64,000 nt of DNA, taken from positions 162,153 to 226,152 of the forward strand of contig JAHLKD010000091.1 in the NCBI GenBank assembly GCA_025526935.1. Direction: 5' to 3'. Below, in pieces: positions 55,980 to 64,000 of this stretch. Below the pieces are notes generated by a model. The model made no database searches. It saw only the letters and a list, made by a program, of their open reading frames with translations, and had not been told where the DNA came from. The position numbers and the translations under genes are program-made. Source of the stretch: Cladochytrium replicatum (Eukaryota; Chytridiomycota; Chytridiomycetes; Cladochytriales; Cladochytriaceae). Every line of letters begins with the position of its first letter. Within the stretch, counting starts at the first letter, position 1.

Positions 55980-58206
55980 ATGATGAACTCCACGAAGTGT
56001 GCTGTATCAACGACCCTGGCTGCCATCGCGGTGCTGTACCTGCTGCTGGTTGGACTGCCCTACTTCAGGAAGGATACATCTCGCTCGTATTCTGGAGTTG
56101 ATCCCGAAGCGATTGCCCAATACCAAGATGATTACGGTCAAATGGTGGTATCTTCCGCAGACCTGCCGTGGCCTCACCATGGCCCAACTTTCAACGTAAA
56201 GATCGACATTGGTCCAGAGAGGTCTTCGAGAGTGAAAGTCGAAAAGCTCGACGGCCGCGTGCTCCTTCTTATCTCCAAGGATGGATCGAAAGAGCCACGA
56301 TTCCAAATCGGCACGATGACTAAAGGTGCCGACGGGAACATCAACTATGCTGACTCGCAGCAAGTATTTGGCTTAGACGTCGAGGAGTTTCCCGTCGGAC
56401 GAGTCGTCTCGTTCCACCCTGGCAACAGGCGTGTTCATGGGTTTCCTGTGAAGACTCTCTTCGACATACCAGATGGAGAATACTATGTCCAGGTTCGTAT
56501 GAGTATTGAGTGTTTCGGTGAACCATGTTCACAGCGCAGTTTTAAGGTGGTCGTGAACGTATTTGATACATTCGTCCGGTCCGATGGAGTAACTGTAAAG
56601 CTGCACGCTGATCACGGGGAAGGTCAAAACTGGCGCTTCGCACCAGGAAACCTTCTGTCTGATGTGGTCAAGGTCAGAGTCCACCATGGAAGGCCATCTG
56701 TGCCACTTCTAGTCGTGAACAAGTAAGTCTAAGTGCTATTCCAAGCGCTGCGCTTTGTTAAGCTGCTGCCTCAGACGAATCCCTACAATTGAGAAGACAT
56801 ACGAAGACACCAATTACGTCAAACACATCAAGATCCGCAGTGAACTTGTCAGGTATCCCTTAGTTCCTTCCAGGAAAAGTCCCGTGTTTCTGAATTACAT
56901 CCAGCAAGTTCTATGGACGTGACATGTACCTTGGCGCTTCCGTCCTGCTTCCAGAAGGCTTCCACGAGCCCGAAAACGCCAACACGCACTACCCGCTTGT
57001 TCTATACCATGGCCACTTTACTCCCACGTTCCTGATCCCCGCCGCATTCCGTGAAACGCCTCCCGATGAAACGGCAGAGGACTACGCTTACACAGAACAA
57101 CTTTACAGCTACTACCTATACAAAAACTGGACGTCTCGAAGCCCAGACAGCCCCTTCTACAATAACCGAGTTATCGTCATGACTGTCCAGCACGCAAACC
57201 CATGGTACGATGACAGCTACGCGACAAACTCGTTAAACGTCGGGCCGTACGGGGATGCGATTACTTACGAGCTTGTCCCGTATGTTGAGTCTAGTTTCAG
57301 GGGAATCGGCAAGTCATGGGCTCGTGTCATGTTTGGTGGTTCGACTGGAGGATGGGGTTAGTATCAACAGTGCAAATTCATTATGTTTTATTCGTTATTA
57401 AAATCGTCTGCTCTGTCGTTTTGTAGAGTCTCTTGCAGTCCAGGTAACCTTGTTAACTCACCAACTTGCATAGTCGTGCCATCACACTCACTTTGCCTCC
57501 TCAGATCTTCTATCCGGATGAGTACAACGGATGCTGGGCGTCTTGCCCCGATCCAGTCGACTTCCGCCGATACACAAACATTGATATCTACAACCAAGAC
57601 AACGCGTACTACTACAAAAGCTCCTGGCGCAAGACTCCCATCCCCGCCGAGCGAAACGCGTATGGCGACCTTTTCGCGACCCAGGAAGAAGCAAACTGGC
57701 TTGAACTCGCAACGGGCGGGCACAAATCTCGATCCGGCGAGCAATACGACATCTGGCAAGCAGTGTACTCCCCGGTCGGAAGCAACGGCTACCCGGAACC
57801 AATCTGGAACAAAGAGACCGGCGAGATTAATCGCACGGTGGCCGAATATTGGCGCGAACACTGGGACCTTTCGAATATTATTGTGAGGGACTGGAAGAAG
57901 CTGAGCAAGTCGCTCAGGGGCAAGATTAGAGTCTACGTTGGTACGGCGGATTCGTTCTATCTTGAGGGTGCGGTGCGGTTGTTCGACGAGGCGGTGAGCA
58001 AGCTTGAGCCGGCGTGGAATGGAAAGATTGTTTATGGCGCGTTCCCGGGCTCCGGATTGGGCCACGAGCACTGTTGGTCGGGAAGCCCGAATGATCCGGT
58101 TACCATTTCGAGGCTTACGAATTTGCCACGCTTGATCGGGGAAATGACTGACCAGATGGTGTCGAATTCTCCGGATGGTGCAGATGTCTCGAGCTGGCGT
58201 TACTGA
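55980..58206 (+). CDS. Membrane-anchored putative esterase (alpha/beta-hydrolase fold)
   Basis: Five exons (55980-56722, 56775-56852, 56905-57356, 57427-57443, 57505-58206) give 663 residues. An N-terminal hydrophobic helix (STTLAAIAVLYLLLVGLPY) acts as signal or anchor. Residues 30-270 look like a beta-rich accessory region. The catalytic half has YPLVLYHGHFTPTF, RVIVMTVQHANPWYDD, and the nucleophile elbow FGGSTGGWESL, with Ser in G-x-S-x-G form. This is followed by FYPDEYNGCWASCPDPVDF, then KIRVYVGTADSFYL (acid residue region) and GLGHEHCW (likely catalytic His). It resembles large bacterial-type putative esterases; the substrate cannot be told. Exon 4 is a 17-nt microexon coding the residues directly after the nucleophile. 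The reading frame is intact throughout. Confidence 0.8.
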
Positions 58207-58385
58207 CTTTGTTCAACACGTGCACCTTGTGCTTGTGCAGTTCTCCAGCCCTTAACAATTTCAATGCGGCCGTTAAATTTGAACAGTGGCGATTGTTCTT
58301 ATGTTTGTATTCCTTAAAAGCTGTCACAAACGGACGACTTGATCTGAAAACACCAAAACACATACCAAAAACTTCTCAAAGGGAC

Positions 58386-59200
58386 TCAAGAATCTACATA
58401 AGCGTTGGAGTTTCGTGCCTGTTCGATCCTTGCGTCCCGCGTCTGCATCCACAACTCACTCACAATCTCAGGCACCTGATCCTCCGCACTCGTGTTCATC
58501 CAGTTCAAGTACGTACACCTTGCCAGATCCGCCACCTCCTCCTCCTCATACTGCATCTTTGCAAATGTAAACTTTGACGGGTTGAAATCTGGCATCTCCG
58601 GGTTCGCAATCAGCGGAAAATACACGATCGCCATGTCTTTCTACGGCAGCAGCTCTCCCCGGGGTCAGATCATCGGTTGTGCGCTGTGGGCGGTGCCTGC
58701 TCGCGATGGATATAGGGATGGAGGTTGTGGTTGCGCGGGTGTGGAATGGGGGTGGAAGTGGAGGTCTGAAAGTTACTTGAGGAAGGCGACCTAGATCTCT
58801 GTGCGGATGGAGAATCTGGTCGCGGTGCGTTCAACAGGCAGACAAAGAGATCCTTTTGCTGCGATGTATAGATTTGCGAGCATCCAGCATGATCTTGAGA
58901 CCCCGAAAGGTATGTTACGTTATTGTATAACCTAGTCTCCTCCATTGCTTTTAGATATCCTGCTGCTCCAATCATAGCCTGGAGGAAAGGCGGTTGATGA
59001 TTTTTGTCACTGCAAGATTTTCCCGCCCACCTTGAATCCACCACCACCTCCTGTTACCGCTATTTACTGGAATATCCAGCGGATCAACGTCTTCAGGTTT
59101 CTCTCCGATGAACTTTGCAAAAGACTCTCGCCTGTTTGAGATACGGTTCTGGACAATTTCTGGGATGAAACCTTCTTGTCCCTACAACGGCATGTGTTCT
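58386..59200 (-). pseudogene. Decayed cytosolic phospholipase A2-like gene with internal deletion
   Basis: Minus-strand fragments follow the cPLA2/lysophospholipase catalytic domain: EGFIPEIVQNRISNRRESFA, EKPEDVDPLDIPV, AMIGAAGYLKAMEETRLYNN, then VTYLSG. The catalytic text then continues one base out of frame as VSRSCWMLANLY, where the family has GVSGSCW. A stop follows at about 58790. From 58634 the C-terminal end appears: IVYFPLIANPEMPDFNPSKF, with TFAKMQYEEEEVADLARCTY. The several hundred residues that should lie between are missing, as is the region before the glycine-rich loop. Frameshift, stop and deletion together mark a pseudogene. The protein would have released fatty acids from phospholipids. 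Confidence 0.7.
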
Positions 59201-60401
59201 ATGTGTTCTCTGTGCCCAGATTTAACAGATTTAACACAGCTGTAAAAGATCGGAAGGTTCCTAAAACAATCACAGAGATATCCTCCAGAACGTCACATCA
59301 ATACCCGGTCGGACACACGGTGTTGTCTTTAAACCAGCTTTGAAGATGCTGGATGTGTCCGCCATGCCTAGCAAGGTTTTTGCATTTTCTTCGGCATGTT
59401 CTGCGCTATTACTGAGCCGGGATCCCTTTCGACGAATTTTTGCATATTTTACAAATTGGGACAATTTCTGTAACAAGAAGGTTACAAATACAGAAACACA
59501 CGGCGTACGATCGTTTGCTTCCGTTTCGATATACTTCAGCAACTCAGCACGCTGCTTTGAATGTCCCAGGCCATAAAGTGAGAGCGTAAAGTGAGAGCGT
59601 AAAGGAGCCTCTGGCGCTTGTATTCATTTTGCCGCGCTTTCCCATCAGCTAAGAAGGCATTTTGACTCTTCACATGCAAGTGGCAAATGGAAGCAACAGT
59701 CCGTCCACGATTGACAGTCAAGAGAATCCCCGGTGAAATCGGAGTTTCGTGGTTCAAGTAGTGAATCTCCGTCATCTTGATGTGTACTCCCATCGACGTC
59801 AAACGAATACCATAGATACTCACAATATTTTGCCACAAACCCATCACCTCATATTTCTCAACAACTTGACCATTGCGTGACAATTTGAAGCATGTCACTA
59901 ATATATTGGTGTAATGTGGCAATGTTTGAGTTGTTTTATATACATTATTTGCACATTGGCAATCCCATGGCGCATTTGTTCTTTGCACATTGACTTGTTG
60001 GGAGATCTACTTGGCTTTCCTGACATCTGCATTGGATACAGATAGAGATCACCAGGTCAACCCCTCACCTCCTAAGCCAGTAGTGCCATTTTGGTGCATG
60101 GGAACTTTTGATCGCAACAAGCATCCAATTACTGGATCATCCATTCCATTGTGTCTTACAATATATATCATGAGTTGGGACTATCTGCTCCATGACGTGT
60201 GTGTCACGAGTCACTAGAGGGCATAGGAGGTGCCAATACTGCCACTGCTCTATGCGTATGGTGGTCCTGAATTGCGGATTGCTGTCAGGTTTGTGCTAGT
60301 GCAGCACTCTAGACCCCTTCTCTTACTTGGTATAGATGTAATCCGTCCAATGTGTTTTGCCATTTGCATCTGCCCTCTTCTTCAGCCATCATTTATGCAA
60401 T
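59201..60401. other. Repeat-region flank with an unassigned frame
   Basis: The minus-strand frame 59536-59988 (about 150 residues; YEVMGLWQNIVSIYG, ILLTVNRGRTVASIC) looks coding-like, but I cannot assign a family and it has no obvious exon partners. A short 13-bp direct repeat (GTGAGAGCGTAAA) lies near 59578-59604. Nothing else is supported here. Confidence 0.35.
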
Positions 60402-60487
60402 AACCTCTGATCCTCTGATGATGGTACCATGTTCGTCAAACCTGAACCTCTGATCCTCTGATGATGGTACCATGTTCGTCAAACCTG
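60402..60487. repeat. Perfect tandem duplication, 2 x 43 bp
   Basis: The unit beginning AACCTCTGATCCTCTGATGA fills 60402-60444 and 60445-60487 without mismatch, and the first few bases repeat again. Identity suggests a recent duplication. It lies in non-coding text between the cPLA2 remnant and mobile-element-like debris. Confidence 0.9.
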
Positions 60488-60540
60488 AACCTGGCTCTTT
60501 GCGGGGGCAGGGAGAAGAATGGCGCAAAAAAACACTAATT

Positions 60541-61262
60541 GTCTCAATGTCGTTGTATTCAAGAGGGAACTGAAATTGTTTCAGGCCATATTTACCATTG
60601 AGAACATCTCTGAAATTTGAAAATCAGAGATTCGACAAGCACATTTGTAATCAAAGTTAACACTCTTACAGAAGCAGATTAGCACACTCTGTGATTGTGC
60701 AGGAATTGATCTTTTTAATCCACCAGAAGTTCCAGATGCATTCCTGAAAGTGTTACTTTCTGATGGAAGATTCAATCGTGACATGCCAAGAGTGTTGATC
60801 AAACAGACCTTGATGGCTGTATGCAAAATTCATAAGGCTTTCTCTTATATGGAAAGGATTTGGGAGAGTTCAAGGAATTTCCTTTTGATACAGAATTGAC
60901 AGGGAAATTACCAGTAGAGCCTCCTCCCAGGAGATTTGGCGCAAAGCAAGTGGAACCAGGAAAGAGTTTGATACATTTGCCAGGCTCAAACGATATGGTC
61001 CGATACCTGATGGAGAGTATGTTAGCGAGGTGGTTGTTGTTTTCTACCCTGAAGAATCTGGGAGAACACTACATATTACTGGAGATCATACAGTATTGAA
61101 TGCTCACACAAAGTGTACCCGTTCACACCAGTGGCGACCCGCATCAAACCCTCTGTGTCAGGTCGTGTTTGTCTGGGGACCCGCTGGGTCACTGACTGGT
61201 ACAAAGGGAATACCCGGACCCGAAGTGGTTGAAACCCGTACCCGACCCTGACCCGCCGGGTT
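60541..61262 (+). mobile_element. Probable retroelement remnant
   Basis: A plus-strand frame with two in-frame stops runs from about 60580 to 60890 (LCDCAGIDLFNPPEVPDAFL, then RFNRDMPRVLIKQTLMAVCK). A second one starts at 60860 (FPFDTELTGKLPVEPPPRRF). The text looks protein-derived but matches no family I can name. The GC-rich motif GAAACCCGTACCCGACCCTG at 61230-61262 parallels one at 16940 beside a gypsy fragment, which is the reason for this call. Confidence 0.35.
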
Positions 61263-61394
61263 TTTGCTGCCCAGGAGAGGATTGATTGAACTTTGAGTTA
61301 GACCACGGATATTTACATGAACACTTTGTGTCTGTGTGGACAGTGTGTTATTTAGAAACACTATCGTAAAAAGAAACAAAACTCTACTGAACAA

Positions 61395-62200
61395 TCACAA
61401 GTTGATAGGTGGAACAGCCCAAATCAGCTTCTGTATCTGGTTCATATCGTCAGAGTCCCATCCACCACTGGTTACGTCCTTCGCCAACCCAGTCCTGATG
61501 AACCGATCAAAGTCGTCATTTGAAAGCATGAAATCCTTGGCTAAACCTGTCTTCCAAGGTTTCCAATCCACCTCAGGGAGCATTATGGACGAAAGATGCG
61601 CGATATATGCCGTCCAGAACCTTAGCCACTCAGAAGGATATGCATCCACTAATGCCCTGAACATGCGATAAATAGTGGCAGACGTACTTAGCGAATTATT
61701 GTGCCATATCCAGTTTCCGAGCAAAAACCCTAAGAAGAGTAAGGCTGCTCCGAGCACTGCTAATTGAAGTTGATATTCGGCTTGAGCAGTCGTCTGATTC
61801 AACAAATATGGGCCGTAAGAACTCATTTCGGGAGAGGACTTCGTAGTTAACGTTGAGGTACTTGATTGATTGTGGAAGAGACGGCAATTTAAGGTCATAA
61901 ATAACCTCATTGATCTTATGCATCTGGAAGCAGATACCCTAGATGACCTCTTTCACCAAAAGGATAGCCGTACGACGGTGCTGCTGCAGGCTAAGCAATG
62001 CAAGGGAACTTGTTGGAGAACTGGTACGATGTACCTTCGGAATTCTACCAATCCCCTTGATAGCCGATGATATGCTTATTGGGCCGCCTGTTGATGTTGG
62101 CGCCGCAGGTGCTGCAGCTTCTGAATGACCAGCCTGTCGTTTCAGAGCAGCAAGCTCTCCCTCCAGGGCGGTCACACGTGCTTTCCATTGTGAAATCTCC
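61395..62200 (-). CDS. Small coiled-coil membrane protein, unrecognised, 5' end uncertain
   Basis: Three exons splice in frame on the minus strand. An N-terminal coiled coil (EISQWKARVTALEGELAALK) leads to GGPISISSAIKGIGRIPK. A 44-nt intron (GTACAT..GCTTAG) joins PAAAPSYGYPFGER, and another joins SSYGPYLLNQTTAQ. A transmembrane helix follows (LQLAVLGAALLFLGFLLGNW). The C-terminal part of about 100 residues is soluble (DAYPSEWLRFWTAYIAHLSS, and SNDDFDRFIRTGLAKDV) and ends WAVPPINL. The first exon and start codon were not found. The consistent splices make a real gene likely; the function is unknown. Confidence 0.5.
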
Positions 62201-62775
62201 TGGGAAGTGTTAAATTCTGTGTACCCTTGGAGGGCTTACCCATTGTTTTGTGCAATAGGCTTTTTCTCTTGGGCTTGAGAAGTTTTTATGCTATTGCTCG
62301 ATTTATGTTTTGGGCAGTCATGCTGTTTATTTTCTTTATTGTTATTGTTGAATATTCTTCTGTGTGGGATATTTATTGCAGTGTGAGGGTGGCTGGTTCC
62401 TTGAGACAGTGGAACAAACCAAACACTCACACACCACAGTCTTCCTGGTTAGCAATCCCAGCCTTGATTTGTATTAGCCACAGAGTGCTTGTGTGCAACA
62501 AGGGAATTTGCTTTATCATCACCCCATATTCAACTGGGCCAAGAGACGGAACCTGGAGCTGTTGTGCTAGCTAAAGTACAGCTAAACACGCCCTACCGCT
62601 GCCAGGAGAAGCCCTTGGTTTTTAACAGGTGGTGGTTTCATCCAGGACCCACCATTTTTGGACCTTTTTGTGCGTTCACTCAGGAACGTATTACCGGCTA
62701 CACAAACACTTCCCTGATTACTCAGAATTACGGGCGATCAGTTTCGATTATTTTACGCATTTTTCTGAGCACAAT
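62201..62775. other. Region before the terminal frame, no gene seen
   Basis: Short plus-strand frames (62227-62574 and 62489-62914) have no domain. If the following frame is a retroelement gag, its leader or long terminal repeat should lie here; I could not find paired repeat ends. Confidence 0.35.
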
Positions 62776-64000
62776 ATGTCGACAACTTCGAGGGTTCAGG
62801 ATCGCTTGGCGAGGGCTCATGTTGGACAGCCTTTGGAACCTCGGGAACGATTGCGGCATCTTGCGGAGCGCTTGGGGGAACCTCGCAATGCGTGGAGGAA
62901 TGCGTTTTTGTTGATGTATTCATTGGAGGACGTTGCTGGATTTTTGGCCAGTATTGGATCTGGCCAGATCGCTGTCCCGAATGCACTTGTGGAATTGCTA
63001 AACCGTGCGCGTGAAGAGGGACGCGCTGAATCGGCCGTATCGCTCGAGCAGCTTGAAATCGAGAACGATGCACTTGTGATGCAGTGCTCGGCGCTTGCGG
63101 ATAACTTGGTTCTGGCGACGGATCAGCTTGATCCCATTGATGTTCCTGATGTCGAGGACAATGGAGAGAAGTGTTGGACTGATTCCCAGACCCAGACCGA
63201 TTTTTGGGATGCCGATTTATCGAACCATGATGGAATTGGCCAAAACTTGGCAGACCTGCAAAAGGAACTGGCTAGTGCTTGTCGAGAGCTTCGCGTTGCA
63301 CAGGAGAATGCAGCGGAAGCACGGCGCAAGGCAGCCAGTGCTGCAGCGGAGCTAGAGACGGCTCGATCGGTGGAGGCAAAGCGAGTTTCAGCTCTGGATG
63401 ACTTGGAGAAGCAGTTGAAGGCGTCCCAAGAGCTTGCCAGCCAACTCCGCATCGAGGCCGAACTGGTAGAGGCGGAATTGGCCTCAGTGAAGGCTGCTGG
63501 AGCCAGTCTTCGCACTCGTTTGGATCGCGCCAACATACCTGACGGCGAAATGGCGCAGCAGAGCGCGCGTGGAAGCGAGGTCTCTTCACAAAACAAAAAT
63601 GGACCTCCAACGTTGGCAGATCGATTTTGTGGTCTGTGGCGAGCAGAATGCAGGGCCAACCACAAATTGCGTGAAGCTTTGGATTTATCAATTGCTGAAT
63701 GTGACAGATTGAAGAGGGATCGTGATCAGATTCGAGCATTACTTGCAGTGTCATCATCATCTGACGATCAGCACTCTGATATGCAAGAGCTTGGACCAAA
63801 GGACTCGGCATCACAACAAGCTTCCCCAGTTTTACCATCTGCCCAATTTGTTTTGAAAGATGCAGCTGTACCAACAGTGAAAACACTTGGAACTAGTGAT
63901 TATCATGGACCTACAGCGGATGTTTTCCAGAGCTTTCCAGTTGGCCAATCTTCCCCTCCACAGGGAAACATTGGACTGGAAATTGTTTCAGCACTCCAAC
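62776..64000 (+). CDS. Long coiled-coil frame running off the window, possible retroelement gag
   Basis: An unbroken frame from ATG 62776 (MSTTSRVQDRLARAHVGQPL) continues past the end: 408 codons are visible without a stop. The first 100 residues look helical (LRHLAERLGEPRNAWRNAFL). A long coiled coil follows (LADLQKELASACRELRVAQE, then LDDLEKQLKASQELASQLRI), and a conserved-looking helix pair CGLWRAECRANHKLREALDL is next. The end is Ser/Pro rich. Single-exon length, the repeat-rich surroundings and a small N-terminal globular part suggest a Ty3-like gag, but no zinc knuckle or protease is seen inside the window. A cellular coiled-coil gene is the alternative. Confidence 0.5.
   Translation, partial: MSTTSRVQDRLARAHVGQPLEPRERLRHLAERLGEPRNAWRNAFLLMYSLEDVAGFLASIGSGQIAVPNALVELLNRAREEGRAESAVSLEQLEIENDALVMQCSALADNLVLATDQLDPIDVPDVEDNGEKCWTDSQTQTDFWDADLSNHDGIGQNLADLQKELASACRELRVAQENAAEARRKAASAAAELETARSVEAKRVSALDDLEKQLKASQELASQLRIEAELVEAELASVKAAGASLRTRLDRANIPDGEMAQQSARGSEVSSQNKNGPPTLADRFCGLWRAECRANHKLREALDLSIAECDRLKRDRDQIRALLAVSSSSDDQHSDMQELGPKDSASQQASPVLPSAQFVLKDAAVPTVKTLGTSDYHGPTADVFQSFPVGQSSPPQGNIGLEIVSALQ

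Noticed and set aside
59270-59542. 90-residue minus frame as the 5' part of the cPLA2 remnant
   Set aside because: No match to the expected N-terminal cPLA2 text and no in-frame splice to EGFIPEIVQ.
63123-63886. Two long minus-strand frames at the window end
   Set aside because: Antisense to the longer plus-strand coiled-coil frame, whose codon periodicity and helix pattern are much more convincing.
1-64000. CRISPR arrays, bacterial operons, rRNA and tRNA genes
   Set aside because: None seen: no spaced direct-repeat array, introns throughout, and no convincing tRNA-like box A/box B or rRNA text on reading both strands by eye.

Overview
This is a nuclear, intron-rich eukaryotic segment, most likely from an early-diverging (zoosporic, chytrid-like) fungus. 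Genes are compact. Introns are about 45-80 nt with GT(A/G)AGT-type donors and YAG acceptors, and many neighbouring genes are separated by only 18-150 bp. Fungal families (Ytp1-like protein, Scs7-type fatty-acid hydroxylase, Pex30-like DysF peroxin, F-BAR/RhoGAP protein) sit beside families more typical of animals, protists or flagellate fungi (a Frizzled-like receptor and a stathmin-like protein). The phylum assignment is inference, because no rRNA gene or species-diagnostic marker is present.

Layout. 0-2.2 kb: the 3' end of an HSL-type esterase and a decayed tandem paralogue. 2.4-5.1 kb: Frizzled-like seven-helix receptor. 5.6-6.7 kb: PEX11. 6.9-9.9 kb: PCF11. 10.4-11.1 kb: ribosomal protein L9 (uL6). 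11.7-13.4 kb: Nudix hydrolase with a zinc finger, and an upstream reading frame that may be its first exon. 13.6-15.5 kb: gamma-tubulin. 15.6-17.4 kb: a decayed WDR59/Mtc5-like gene, a Ty3/gypsy fragment and repeats. 17.6-21.0 kb: two divergent mucin-like membrane proteins, one intact and one broken. 21.7-27.5 kb: ABCC (MRP-type) transporter. 28.6-30.3 kb: C2H2 transcription factor. 30.5-32.2 kb: Ytp1-like membrane protein. 32.2-35.8 kb: F-BAR/RhoGAP protein. 35.9-37.4 kb: enoyl-CoA isomerase divergent from a small membrane protein. 37.5-40.2 kb: RPAP2/Rtr1. 40.4-41.2 kb: glycolipid transfer protein. 41.3-44.4 kb: IGHMBP2-type helicase. 44.5-45.7 kb: fatty-acid 2-hydroxylase. 45.9-48.3 kb: Pex30-like DysF peroxin. 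48.6-50.2 kb: Sur7/claudin-like four-helix protein. 51.2-51.6 kb: CSN4 remnant. 52.0-53.8 kb: CDC73. 54.2-55.4 kb: acylated stathmin-like protein. 56.0-58.2 kb: membrane-anchored esterase. 58.4-59.2 kb: cPLA2 remnant. 59.5-64.0 kb: repeat-rich region with mobile-element-like debris, a small coiled-coil/membrane gene, and a long coiled-coil frame running off the window.

Themes. There is no operon logic, but related functions recur. Peroxisome and fatty-acid genes are PEX11, the Pex30-like protein, and an enoyl-CoA isomerase ending in SKM. Sphingolipid genes are GLTP and the fatty-acid 2-hydroxylase. RNA polymerase II CTD-linked factors are PCF11, RPAP2/Rtr1 and CDC73. Microtubule genes are gamma-tubulin and the stathmin-like protein. 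At least five decayed genes lie between intact ones. Complete splice models were checked for the Frizzled-like, PEX11, RPL9, Nudix, Ytp1-like, FA 2-hydroxylase and esterase genes; all give uninterrupted frames whose spliced length is a multiple of three, so the broken genes are unlikely to be simply poor sequence throughout.
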